Shown in pieces: positions 41,687 through 52,359 of a stretch of 64,000 nucleotides of DNA (positions are counted from its first letter, which is position 1; each line of letters opens with the position of its first letter). Below the pieces are notes generated by a model. The model made no database searches, was not told where the DNA came from, and saw nothing but the letters and a program-made list of their open reading frames with translations. The position numbers and the translations under genes were made by a program. The DNA comes from Pseudonocardia sp. DSM 110487 (GTDB lineage Bacteria; Actinomycetota; Actinomycetes; Mycobacteriales; Pseudonocardiaceae). The stretch is taken from positions 3,782,001 through 3,846,000 of the forward strand of contig NZ_CP080521.1 of the NCBI RefSeq assembly GCF_019468565.1, written 5' to 3'.

Positions 41687-42546
41687 CCGGCCGCCTCCGG
41701 TTCGCTCCAGCTCAACGCCGCGCTCGTCGGATCGGCACGCCACCGCAGCGGCGACGGGCCTGACCCGGTGGGCAGGGCCCCCTGGGTCGAGGCGAGCTGG
41801 CGGGACAGGCCGCGCGCGGCGACGACCAGGAGGGGACGGGCGTCGTGCAGTGCGTGCTCGAGGTCGTCGACCGCGAGCTCGAGCGCCCCCACGACACCGC
41901 CTTGGGGGCCGAACACCGGCACGGCGACAGCGCACTCACCCTTTCGCAGTTCCCATCGAGAGGTGGCCATTCCCTTCCTCCTGGCCGCCGCGAGAGCCGC
42001 GTGCAACTGCCACACCGTGGTGAGCGTCTGCGGTGTGTACGAGGGGAGCCCGCGATCGGCCACCTCCTGCACGACAGGCGGCGGAGCATGCGCCAGCAAT
42101 GCCTTGCCCAGGGCGGTGGCGTGCGCCGGCAGGATCGCCAGGCCCGACGAACACCGAGCGCCTCCCGGGCCGGCAGCACGCTCGAGGTAGGAGACGCCGA
42201 GCTCGTTCCACACCCCGAACCGTGCTCTGGACCCGGATGCGATCCCCAGGTCCTCCAGGACCAGGCTCACCTGCGAACGTGCGTGCGCGGCCCGTTCCCA
42301 CGACCCGACGAGACCTCGCAGCGCGCGGCAGACCGTGTAGGCGCCGTCGCCGTTGCGCACCAGGAGCCGGCCTTCGACGAGCTCGCCCAGTAGCCGGTGG
42401 GTCGTGGAAACGGGGAGACCCGTCCGGCGTGCGACGTCGGTCAACGTCAGGCCGGGTCCACCGGAGACCTCCAGCACGATGGCGGCGATCTTTCCCGAGG
42501 CGGAGCGCCGCCGCCCGGTGACGGCGCTCCCCGCCTCAGGCCTCAT
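41683..42546 (-). CDS. IclR-family transcriptional regulator
   Basis: 287 residues. N-terminal winged HTH: SGGPGLTLTDVARRTGLPVS and TTHRLLGELVEGRLL; the C-terminal effector-binding GAF-like domain contains ARFGVWNELGVSYLERA, LPAHATALGKALLA and VPVFGPQGGVVGALEL. IclR proteins sense small metabolites such as glyoxylate, pyruvate or aromatic acids. It is co-transcribed inside the array (9 nt after phaB, overlap with lipA), so it probably adjusts the operon itself. Confidence 0.92.
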   Translation of the reverse strand: MRPEAGSAVTGRRRSASGKIAAIVLEVSGGPGLTLTDVARRTGLPVSTTHRLLGELVEGRLLVRNGDGAYTVCRALRGLVGSWERAAHARSQVSLVLEDLGIASGSRARFGVWNELGVSYLERAAGPGGARCSSGLAILPAHATALGKALLAHAPPPVVQEVADRGLPSYTPQTLTTVWQLHAALAAARRKGMATSRWELRKGECAVAVPVFGPQGGVVGALELAVDDLEHALHDARPLLVVAARGLSRQLASTQGALPTGSGPSPLRWRADPTSAALSWSEPEAAG

Positions 42547-42555
42547 GCCGTGGCC

Positions 42556-43290
42556 TCACATGTACTGCCCGCCGTTGACGGAGTAGACCTGCCCCGTGAT
42601 GAAGGCGGATTCCGGATCGGCGAGGAACTCGACGACCCGCGCGACCTCGTCGGCGTCGCCGAGGCGTCCCACCGGGATCTTGGCGACGACCTTGTCCAGG
42701 GCCTCCTTCGGGACGGCGGCGACCATCTCGGTGGCGATGTAGCCGGGGGCCACCGAGTTGACGGTGATGCCCTTGCGGGCGGTCTCCTGGGCGAGGCTCA
42801 TCGTCAGCCCGAACAGGCCGGACTTCGCCGCGGCGTAGTTGGCCTGCCCGATGTTGCCGGACTCGCCGATGATCGAGCTGATGTTGATGATCCGGCCGGA
42901 ACCGCGGTCGAGCATGTGCTGCAGCACCGCTCGGATCAGGTAGAACGCCCCTGAGAGGTTGACGTGGACGACCCGGTCCCAGTCCTCCACCGACATCTTG
43001 CGCACGGTCTTGTCCGCGGTGATGCCGGCGTTGTTGACCAGGATGTCGAGGCGACCGTGGGTCTCGCAGACCTCTCTGATCACCCGCTCGCAGTCCTCGT
43101 GGGACCCGATGTTGCCCTGGTGCGCCGTGGAGCCGGGGTGCTGCTCGCAGAAGCGGTCCGCCGCCTCCTTGTCCCGGGAGTAGCCGGCCGCCACCGTCAC
43201 GCCCCGCGCGGCGAGCCGATCGCTGATCGCCGCACCGATGCCCCGGATCCCACCGGTCACGAGCGCGACCTGCCCCGTCATGTCTGCCAT
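42556..43290 (-). CDS. phaB: Acetoacetyl-CoA reductase
   Basis: 244-residue short-chain dehydrogenase reducing acetoacetyl-CoA to (R)-3-hydroxybutyryl-CoA, normally with NADPH. VTGGIRGIGAAI is the nucleotide loop, NNAGIT the structural motif, and Ser-Tyr-Lys are in NISSIIGESGNIGQANYAAA followed by KSG, the segment typical of PhaB/FabG. VNSVAPGYIATEMV and FITGQVYSVNGGQYM end the fold. The binding site AAAGGA precedes the ATG. Placed 31 nt behind phaA; the polymerase phaC is 15 kb away. Confidence 0.94.
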   Translation of the reverse strand: MADMTGQVALVTGGIRGIGAAISDRLAARGVTVAAGYSRDKEAADRFCEQHPGSTAHQGNIGSHEDCERVIREVCETHGRLDILVNNAGITADKTVRKMSVEDWDRVVHVNLSGAFYLIRAVLQHMLDRGSGRIINISSIIGESGNIGQANYAAAKSGLFGLTMSLAQETARKGITVNSVAPGYIATEMVAAVPKEALDKVVAKIPVGRLGDADEVARVVEFLADPESAFITGQVYSVNGGQYM

Positions 43291-43321
43291 GGAAGAGTCC
43301 TTTCGGGTTGGTGGTTCCGGG

Positions 43322-44506
43322 TCAGGACGACACGCGCAGGACGAGGGCCTCGCCCTGGCCGCCGCCGCCGCACAGGCCGGCGGCGCCGACCCCGCCGCCG
43401 CGGCGGCCGAGCTCGAGCGCCAGGTGCAGGGCGAGGCGGGCGCCGGATGCCCCGACCGGGTGGCCCATGGCGATCGCTCCGCCGTTGACGTTGACGATGT
43501 CGGGGCTGATGCCGAGGTCGCGCATCGACTGGATGGCCACCGATGCGAACGCCTCGTTGATCTCGAACAGGTCCACGTCGCCCGGCGCGAGGCCTTCGCG
43601 CCCGAGCGCCTTCGCGATCGCGTTGGAGGGCTGGGACAGCAGCGACGGGTCCGGGCCTGCGACGACGCCGTGGGCGCCGATCTCGGCGAGGATCGGGGCG
43701 CCGAGCTCCTCGGCCTTGGCCCGGCTCATGACGATGACGGCGGCGGCGCCGTCGGAGATCTGGGAGGCCGAGCCCGCGGTGACGGTGCCGTCGGCCGCGA
43801 ACGCCGGACGGAGCTTCGCCAGGCTCTGGGCGGTGGTGTCGGCGCGCACGCCCTCGTCCTCGCTGACCACCAGGGGGTCGCCCCTGCGCTGCGGCACCTC
43901 GACCTTGACGATCTCGTCCTCGAACAGACCGTTCTTCCCGGCGGCGGTGGCGCGCTGGTGCGACATCGCCGCGAACTCGTCCTGCTCCTCGCGGGTGAGG
44001 TTCTTCGCCTTGTTGTAGTAGTCGGTCGCGGCGCCCATGCCGAGCTCGTCGAACGCGCAGAACAGGGCGTCGTGCGCGGTCGCGTCGATCAGCTTGGCGT
44101 CGCCGTAGCGGTAGCCGGAGCGCGCGCCCGGCTGCAGGTACGGGCCGCTCGTCATGGACTCCATGCCGCCCGCCACGACCACGTCGAACTCGCCGTAGCC
44201 GATGAGCTGGTCGGCCATCGCGATCGCGTTCAGCCCGGACAGGCACACCTTGTTGACGGTGAGCGCGGGTACGGACATCGGGATGCCGCCCTTGACGGCG
44301 GCCTGCCGGGCGGTGATCTGACCCGCGCCAGCCTGGATGACGTGACCCATGATCACGTAGTCGACCTGGTCGCCGCTGATCCCGGCCCTGCTCATGGCCT
44401 CCTTGATCGCGAAGCCGCCCAGATCCATGGCAGAGAAGTTCTTCAGCGCCCCGGAGAGCTTCCCGATCGGGGTGCGGGCACCGCCGACGATGACTGATCC
44501 TGACAT
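43322..44506 (-). CDS. phaA: Acetyl-CoA acetyltransferase (beta-ketothiolase)
   Basis: 394-residue biosynthetic thiolase condensing two acetyl-CoA to acetoacetyl-CoA. Acyl-accepting Cys is in VNKVCLSGLNAI, the active His in NGGAIAMGHPVGASGAR, the second Cys in GLCGGGGQGEAL; EINEAFASVAIQ is the remaining signature. AGGAAGG is upstream of the ATG at 44506. First of the two enzymes that make the PHB monomer, 22 nt after the malic enzyme gene. Confidence 0.95.
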   Translation of the reverse strand: MSGSVIVGGARTPIGKLSGALKNFSAMDLGGFAIKEAMSRAGISGDQVDYVIMGHVIQAGAGQITARQAAVKGGIPMSVPALTVNKVCLSGLNAIAMADQLIGYGEFDVVVAGGMESMTSGPYLQPGARSGYRYGDAKLIDATAHDALFCAFDELGMGAATDYYNKAKNLTREEQDEFAAMSHQRATAAGKNGLFEDEIVKVEVPQRRGDPLVVSEDEGVRADTTAQSLAKLRPAFAADGTVTAGSASQISDGAAAVIVMSRAKAEELGAPILAEIGAHGVVAGPDPSLLSQPSNAIAKALGREGLAPGDVDLFEINEAFASVAIQSMRDLGISPDIVNVNGGAIAMGHPVGASGARLALHLALELGRRGGGVGAAGLCGGGGQGEALVLRVSS

Positions 44507-44528
44507 GACGAACCTTCCTGCTGGGTCT

Positions 44529-46247
44529 TCAGATGACTTCGATGCGCGGGTACTCGGGCCGCCACATGGCCTCGTGCACCTGCTGGATCGGATCGGTGAC
44601 CGGTTTCTGCGCGACCCCGTCCTCGGTAGCGGCGACGGCGACCGCGACCCCGACGGCGGCCGACACCTGGCGGAGGTCGTCCACCGGCGGCAGCAGTGGG
44701 GAACCGGGCCTGGTGGCGTCGGAGAGCGACGCGACGGCGTCGGCGACCGCGGCCAGCATCCGGTCGGTGATCCGGCTGGCGCGCGCAACGGTGACCCCGA
44801 GCCCGAGGCCGGGGAAGACGAGCGCATTGTTGGCCTGGCCGATCTGATAGCGCACGTCGCCGTGCGGCACCGGATCGAACGGGCTCCCGGTGGCGATCAG
44901 TGCTCGGCCGTCGGTCCACCGGATGAGGTCCTCGGGCACGGCCTCGCAGTTGGACGTGGGGTTCGACAGCGGCATGATGATCGGCCGCGTCACGTGCTGG
45001 GCCATCTCGCGGACGATGGCCTCGGTGAACGCACCACCCTGGGTCGAGGTCCCGATCAGCATCGTCGGGCGGGCCCGCGCGACGACGTCGGCCAGCCTGA
45101 TGCCGTCGGAGCCCGGGCTCGCCCATCCGGCGACCTCGGCGGTCGGACGGGCGTAGGGGACCTGGAAGTCGTACAGCTTGTCGGCGCGGTCCTCGGTGAG
45201 CAGGCCGGACCGGCCCAGCGCCCAGAACCGCCGGGTGGCCTCCTCGTGGGAGAGCCCCTCCCGGACCATCTGATCACGCATCACGTCGGCGATGCCGATG
45301 CCGGCGGTGCCGGCGCCGTGGATGACCACGCGCTGGTCACGCAATCGGGTTCCGGACGCCTTCACGGCCGCGACGGCCCCGGCCAGCACGACGGCCGCGG
45401 TGCCCTGGATGTCGTCGTTGAAGGTGCAGACCTGGTTGGCGTACCGCTCCAGGATGCGGCGCGCGTTGCTGGTGCCGAAGTCCTCCCAGTGCAGCATCGC
45501 GTGCGGGAAGAGCTTCGTGACCGCGGTGACGTACGCGTCGATCAGGTCGTCGTAGCGCTGGTCGCGCACGCGGGCGTGCCGCACGCCGAGGTACATGTCG
45601 TCGTTGAGCAGCTGGAGGTTGTCGGTGCCCACGTCCAGCACCACCGGGAGCACCCGCCGCGGATGGATGCCCGCCGCCGCGGTGTAGAGCGCGAGCTTCC
45701 CGATGGAGATCTCGATGCCGCCGATTCCCTGGTCGCCGATGCCGAGGATGCCCTCGGAGTCGGTGGCGACGAGCAGGTCGACGTCGTCGGGGCCCAGCCC
45801 TGCATTGACCAGCGAGGCCTCGACGTCCTCCGGGTGGTCGACGGACAGGTAGACGGCCCTGCGCGGCCGGCGGAACTCGTTGCTGAACCGCTGGATCGCA
45901 AGCCCGACGGTCGGCGTGTAGACGACGGGCAGCATCTCCGAGATGTGCTCCGACAGCAGCCGGTAGAACAGCACCTCGTTGCGGTCCCGCAGGTTGGCCA
46001 GGTACACCCAGCGGCGCAGGTCGGTCGTCTGCGCCTTGTACTGCGCGTAGACCCGCCGGAGCTGGCCGTCGAGGGTCGAGACGCCCGTGGGCAGCAGCCC
46101 GACGAGCCCGAGCTGGTGGCGTTCCTCGTTCGTGAACGCGGTGCCCCGGTTGATGGTCGGCGAGGAGAGCACGGCCGTTCCCCTCGCGCGGACGCGGGCG
46201 ACGATCCCCTCGTCGGTCCGTACGAGCTCGTAGGCGTCCTCGGCCAT
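44529..46247 (-). CDS. Malic enzyme, large NAD-type (SfcA-like)
   Basis: 572 residues, oxidative decarboxylation of malate to pyruvate. VVYTPTVGLAIQRFS and VVATDSEGILGIGDQGIGG (here LVATDSEG) are the malate-site segments, EDFGTSNARRILERY carries metal ligands, and VVIHGAGTAGIGIADVM the dinucleotide fold. The length and N-terminal half match the NAD-dependent MaeA class rather than the short NADP class. Links dicarboxylates imported by DctA to pyruvate for the AceEF-Lpd complex encoded immediately upstream; NADH made here and by PDH would need the type II dehydrogenase or PhaB. Confidence 0.93.
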   Translation of the reverse strand: MAEDAYELVRTDEGIVARVRARGTAVLSSPTINRGTAFTNEERHQLGLVGLLPTGVSTLDGQLRRVYAQYKAQTTDLRRWVYLANLRDRNEVLFYRLLSEHISEMLPVVYTPTVGLAIQRFSNEFRRPRRAVYLSVDHPEDVEASLVNAGLGPDDVDLLVATDSEGILGIGDQGIGGIEISIGKLALYTAAAGIHPRRVLPVVLDVGTDNLQLLNDDMYLGVRHARVRDQRYDDLIDAYVTAVTKLFPHAMLHWEDFGTSNARRILERYANQVCTFNDDIQGTAAVVLAGAVAAVKASGTRLRDQRVVIHGAGTAGIGIADVMRDQMVREGLSHEEATRRFWALGRSGLLTEDRADKLYDFQVPYARPTAEVAGWASPGSDGIRLADVVARARPTMLIGTSTQGGAFTEAIVREMAQHVTRPIIMPLSNPTSNCEAVPEDLIRWTDGRALIATGSPFDPVPHGDVRYQIGQANNALVFPGLGLGVTVARASRITDRMLAAVADAVASLSDATRPGSPLLPPVDDLRQVSAAVGVAVAVAATEDGVAQKPVTDPIQQVHEAMWRPEYPRIEVI

Positions 46248-46267
46248 GTCCTTCCCTCCCGGGCGGG

Positions 46268-48312
46268 TCACTTCTTCGGCTTCTTCGGCATGTACAGGTC
46301 GGTGATCGTTCCTTCGAACGCCTCGGCCGCCATGGCGACGGTCTCCGACAAGGTCGGGTGCGGGTGGATCGTGAGCCCGATGTCGGCGGCATCCGCGCCC
46401 AGCTCGATGGCCAGCGCCGCCTCGGCGATGAGGTCGCCCGCATTGGGGCCGACGATCCCGCAGCCGATCAGGCGGCCCGTGGACTCGTCGAACAGGACCT
46501 TGGTCATCCCCTCGTCGCGCCCGAGCGACAGCGACCGGCCGCTGGCCATCCACGGGAAGACGCCCTTGCCGTACTTGACTCCCGCAGCCTTGGCCTCGTT
46601 CTCCGTGACGCCGACCCAGGCGACCTCAGGGTCGGTGTAGGCGACCGACGGGATGACGGTCGCGTCGAAGTAGCTGTTGTGGCCCGCGGTGACCTCGGCG
46701 GCGACCTTGCCCTCGTGCGTGGCCTTGTGCGCCAGCATCGGCTGTCCGACGACGTCGCCGATCGCGAAGATGTGCGGCAGGTTGGTGCGCAGCTGCTTGT
46801 CGACCTTGATGAAGCCCCGCTCGTCGACCAGCACTCCCGCGTTCTCGGCGCCGATCACCCGGCCGTTGGGCCGACGCCCGACGGCGACGAGGACCTTGTC
46901 GAACACGGCGGTCTCCGGGGCGGTGCCGCCCTCGAAGCGCACGGTGAGCCCGTCCGGTCCCGCCTCGACGGCGGTCACCTTGGTCTTCAGCCAGATGGCC
47001 TCGTACTGCTTGGTGATCCGCTTGGTCAGCGGCTTGACGATGTCGGCGTCCGCACCGGGGATCAGCTGGTCCATGAGCTCGACGACGCTCACCTTCGAGC
47101 CCAGCTCGTGGTAGACGGTGGCCATCTCCAGCCCGATGATCCCGCCGCCGAGCACGAGCAGCCGCTCCGGAACCCCGTCGAGCTCCAATGCGCCGGTGGA
47201 GTCGATCACCCGCGGGTCGTCGTGCGGGACGAACGGCAGCGTCACCGGCTCCGACCCGGCCGCGATGATCGCCTGGTCGAAGCTCACGGTCTTCGTCGAG
47301 CCGTCCGCGGCGGTCACCTCGACCTGGTTCATCGAGGTGAAGACGCCGGTCCCGACCATCGTGGTGACCTTGCGTTGCTTCGCAAGGCCGGTCAGGCCCC
47401 CGGTCAGCCGGGAGACCACGCCGTCCTTCCAGCTCCGCAGCGCGTCGACGTCGATCGTCGGGGCGGTGAACGACACGCCGTGCGCCGACATCTCCTTGGT
47501 CTCGGCGATCACCTTCGCCGCGTGCAGCAGCGCCTTCGACGGGATGCAGCCCACGTTGAGGCAGACCCCGCCCATCGGGCCCCGGCTGTCGACGAGGACG
47601 ACCTGTTTGCCCAGGTCGGCCGCCCGGAAGGCCGCGGTGTAGCCGCCCGGACCGGCCCCGAGCACGAGGACCTCGGCGTGGACGTCGCCGCGCGCCGTGG
47701 ACGGCGGGCGCGCGGCCGGTGCCGCGACCTCGGCGACCGGCGCCCGCTCCCCGGTCTGCAGGTCGAGGATCGGAGTACCGGCGGAGACCGTGTCGCCGAC
47801 TCCCACCTTGACCGCGGCCACGGTGCCCGCCGCCGGAGCGGGGACGTCCATGGTCGCCTTGTCGGACTCCAGCGTGAGCAACGGATCCTCGGCGGCCACG
47901 GTGTCGCCCACGGCGACGTGCACCTCGATCACCGGCACGTTGTCGAAGCTGCCGATGTCGGGGACCGTGACCTCGATCTGGTCGTACACCCCGCTGGGCG
48001 AGCCCCAGTCGGCCGGACCTTGCGCCTGGGGATGTCCGCCTTCGTGCACGCGCTCCTTCGGCGGCGTACCCGGCGCCCCGGCGGCGTCGATCACCACGAT
48101 GACGCTGCCCTGGGACAGCTGGTCGCCCACCGCGACCCGCAGCTCGGCGACCGTGCCGGCGACCGGCGCCGGCACGTCCATCGTCGCCTTGTCCGACTCG
48201 AGCGTGATCAGCGGGTCGTCGACGGCGACGACATCGCCGGGCGCGACGTGGATCTCGATCACCGGCACGTCGTTGAAATCGCCGATGTCCGGAACCTGGA
48301 TCTCCTGGGAGG

Positions 48313-48316
<4 letters not shown>
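46268..48316 (-). CDS. lpd: Dihydrolipoamide dehydrogenase with two N-terminal lipoyl domains
   Basis: 682 residues, E3 of pyruvate dehydrogenase. Two complete lipoyl domains come first (about 4-80 and 114-190), each with the lipoylation sequence ESDKATMD (Lys43 and Lys153). The flavoprotein follows: VLVLGAGPGGYTAAFRAADL, the redox disulfide in GGVCLNVGCIPSK (Cys252/Cys257), the NAD fold in LLVLGGGIIGLEMATVY and the dimer-interface HPHPTLSE. One lipoyl domain on E3 is known from some beta-proteobacteria (PdhL-type) and a few other bacteria; two in tandem is unusual. GTG start overlaps the aceF stop by 4 bp. Confidence 0.93.
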
Positions 48317-49590
<1,274 letters not shown>

Positions 49591-49623
49591 GTTTTCGGCT
49601 CCTCCTCGATCTGAACCGGGTCG

Positions 49624-52305
49624 TCAGGCGCGCGCGGGCTCGGTCTTGTCCGGGTCGATGCCGTACTTGGCGATGGCATCGGCGGCGGTGGACGCCGGGA
49701 CGGTGCCGTCCGCCGCAAGCGACGAGAGCGCAGCGAGGACGACGTGGTGGCGGTCGACCTCGAAGTGGCTGCGCAGGGCGCGCCGGTAGTCCGACCGGCC
49801 GAATCCGTCGGTGCCCAGCACGGTGTAGCGCCGCTGCACATCGGGGCGGATCTGCTCGGCATAGGCGCGCATGTAGTCGGTGGCGGCGACCACCGGCCCG
49901 TCCGGGCGCCCGCCGAGCGACTCTTCGACGAAGCTCCGCCGCGGTTCCTCGGTGGGGTGCAGCATGTTCCACCGCGTCGCGGCGATGCCGTCGCGGCCGA
50001 GCTCGGTGAAGCTGGGGCAGCTCCAGACGTCGGCGGCGACGCCGAAGTCCTGCTCGAGCAGCTCGGCGGCCGCGATCACCTCGCGCAGGATCGTGCCGCT
50101 GCCGAGCAGCTGTACCCGCGGGGCCGTCTTACGTCCCTTTTTCGCGGCCTGCCCCTCCCGGAACAGGTACATCCCCCGCAGGATGCCTTCCCGAACCTCG
50201 TCCTCCCGGCCCTCCGGCATGCCGGGGTGCGGGTAGTTCTCGTTCATGACGGTGAGGTAGTAGAAGACGTCCTCCTGCTCGGCGTACATGCGCCGCAGGC
50301 CGTCCTGGACGATCACCGCGACCTCGTGGCCGAAGGTCGGGTCGTAGGAGACGCAGTTGGGGATGGTGGCCGACAGCAGGTGGCTGTGGCCGTCCTCGTG
50401 CTGGAGCCCCTCCCCGTTGAGCGTGGTGCGCCCCGCGGTGCCGCCGACGAGGAACCCGCGGGCCCGGGAGTCGCCTGCCGCCCAGGCCAGGTCGCCAACC
50501 CGCTGGAACCCGAACATCGAGTAGTAGACGTAGAAGGGGATCATCGGCGTATCGGACACGCTGTAGGAGGTGGCCGCCGCGATCCAGGAGGACATCGCCC
50601 CCGCCTCGTTGATCCCCTCCTGGAGGACCTGGCCGGACTTGTCCTCCTTGTAGAACATCAGCTGCTTCGCGTCCTCGGGCTGGTAGAGCTGCCCGACCTG
50701 GGAGAAGATCCCGAACTGGCGGAACATCCCCTCCATCCCGAAGGTGCGTGACTCGTCGGGGACGATCGGCACGATGTGACGGCCGATCGCCTTGTCCCGC
50801 AGCAGCGTGGTCAGGACCCGGACGAACGCCATGGTCGTGGAGATCTCGCGATCGCCGGTGGGTTTGAGCACGGCGTCGAACGCTGACAGCTCCGGCACCG
50901 GAAGGGGCCGGGACGTCCGGCGGCGGGCGGGCAGCGAGCCGCCCAGCGCGGCCCGCCGCTCCTGCAGGTAGGCCTGTTCCCGGCTGCCCTCGGGCAGCTT
51001 CACGAACGGCACCTCGGCGATGCGCTCGTCGGGCACGTCGATGCCGAAGCGGTCGCGGAACGCGCGCAGCACGTCCTCGCCCATCTTCTTCTGCTGGTGC
51101 GTGATGTTCTGGCCCTCGCCGGCCTCGCCCATCCCGTAGCCCTTGACCGTCTTGGCCAGGATCACCGTCGGCTGGTCGGTGTGGTGCACCGCCGAGTGGT
51201 ACGCGGCGTAGACCTTCGACGGGTCGTGCCCGCCGCGGGTGAGGGCCCAGATCTGGTCGTCGGACATGTCGGCGACCAGGTCGAGCAGCTCGGGATACTT
51301 GCCGAAGAAGTGCTGGCGGACGTAGGCGCCGTTCTTGGACTTGAAGTCCTGGTACTCGCCGTCGACGCACTCCTCCATGCGCTTCAGCAGCAGCCCGGAC
51401 TTGTCCGCCGCGATCAGCGGGTCCCAGCTGGAGCCCCAGATCACCTTCAGCACGTTCCACCCGGCGCCGCGGAAAATGCCCTCCAGCTCCTGGATGATCT
51501 TCCCGTTGCCGCGGACCGGGCCGTCGAGGCGCTGCAGGTTGCAGTTCACGACGAAGATCAGGTTGTCGAGCCGCTCCCGGCCGGCCAGCGAGATGGCGCC
51601 CAGCGACTCCGGCTCGTCCATCTCGCCGTCGCCGAGGAACGCCCACACGTGCCGGTTGGCGGTCTCGGCCAGCCCGCGGTTCTGCAGGTACTTGAGGAAC
51701 CGCGCCTGGTAGATCGCCATCAGCGGGCCGAGCCCCATCGACACCGTGGGGAACTGCCAGTAGTCGGGCATCAGCCACGGGTGCGGGTACGACGACAACC
51801 CGCCACCGCCGACCTCCTGCCGGAAGCGCAGCAGCTGCTCCTCGGACAGCCGGCCTTCCAGGAAGGAGCGGGCATAGATGCCGGGGGAGGAGTGTCCCTG
51901 TACGAACACCAGGTCGCCGCCGTGCCCGTCGGACGGGGCGTGCCAGAAGTGCTGGAACCCCGTGTCGTAGAGGGTGGCGGCCGACTGGAAGCTCGCGATG
52001 TGCCCGCCGAGCTCCGAGGACTCCTTGTTGGCCCGCAGCACGATCGCCACCGCGTTCCATCGGACGAGCGAGCGGATCCGGTGCTCGATCTCGCGGTCAC
52101 CCGGGTGCCGCGGCTCCTTGTGCGGCGGGATCGTGTTCAGGTAGGGCGTGTTCGCCGAGTACGGGACCGGCGCGCCGCCCCGACGGGCCTCGCCGATCAG
52201 CTCCTCGAGCAGGAACCCCGCGCGGTCCGCTCCCTCGAACTCCAGCACCGAGTCGAACGCGTCGCGCCACTCGCGGGTCTCCACCGGATCCAGATCGCCG
52301 AGCAT
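49624..52305 (-). CDS. aceE: Pyruvate dehydrogenase E1 component, homodimeric
   Basis: 893 residues. Thiamine-diphosphate enzyme that decarboxylates pyruvate and acetylates the lipoyl groups of AceF. The TPP-binding motif is in FLGDGEMDEPESLGAISLAG onward to NCNLQRLDGPVRGNGKI; EARRGGAPVPYSANTPYLNT, GHSSPGIYARSFLEGRL and QEGINEAGAMSSWIAAATSY are conserved. The usual actinobacterial AceE genes stand alone; here it is joined to aceF and lpd as in proteobacteria, 54 nt behind dctA and 33 nt before aceF. Confidence 0.95.
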   Translation of the reverse strand: MLGDLDPVETREWRDAFDSVLEFEGADRAGFLLEELIGEARRGGAPVPYSANTPYLNTIPPHKEPRHPGDREIEHRIRSLVRWNAVAIVLRANKESSELGGHIASFQSAATLYDTGFQHFWHAPSDGHGGDLVFVQGHSSPGIYARSFLEGRLSEEQLLRFRQEVGGGGLSSYPHPWLMPDYWQFPTVSMGLGPLMAIYQARFLKYLQNRGLAETANRHVWAFLGDGEMDEPESLGAISLAGRERLDNLIFVVNCNLQRLDGPVRGNGKIIQELEGIFRGAGWNVLKVIWGSSWDPLIAADKSGLLLKRMEECVDGEYQDFKSKNGAYVRQHFFGKYPELLDLVADMSDDQIWALTRGGHDPSKVYAAYHSAVHHTDQPTVILAKTVKGYGMGEAGEGQNITHQQKKMGEDVLRAFRDRFGIDVPDERIAEVPFVKLPEGSREQAYLQERRAALGGSLPARRRTSRPLPVPELSAFDAVLKPTGDREISTTMAFVRVLTTLLRDKAIGRHIVPIVPDESRTFGMEGMFRQFGIFSQVGQLYQPEDAKQLMFYKEDKSGQVLQEGINEAGAMSSWIAAATSYSVSDTPMIPFYVYYSMFGFQRVGDLAWAAGDSRARGFLVGGTAGRTTLNGEGLQHEDGHSHLLSATIPNCVSYDPTFGHEVAVIVQDGLRRMYAEQEDVFYYLTVMNENYPHPGMPEGREDEVREGILRGMYLFREGQAAKKGRKTAPRVQLLGSGTILREVIAAAELLEQDFGVAADVWSCPSFTELGRDGIAATRWNMLHPTEEPRRSFVEESLGGRPDGPVVAATDYMRAYAEQIRPDVQRRYTVLGTDGFGRSDYRRALRSHFEVDRHHVVLAALSSLAADGTVPASTAADAIAKYGIDPDKTEPARA

Positions 52306-52359
52306 CTGCTGTCTCTTCCCCTTCTGCGAACCCCGAGGGCGTGCGGATCGAGTCGTGTG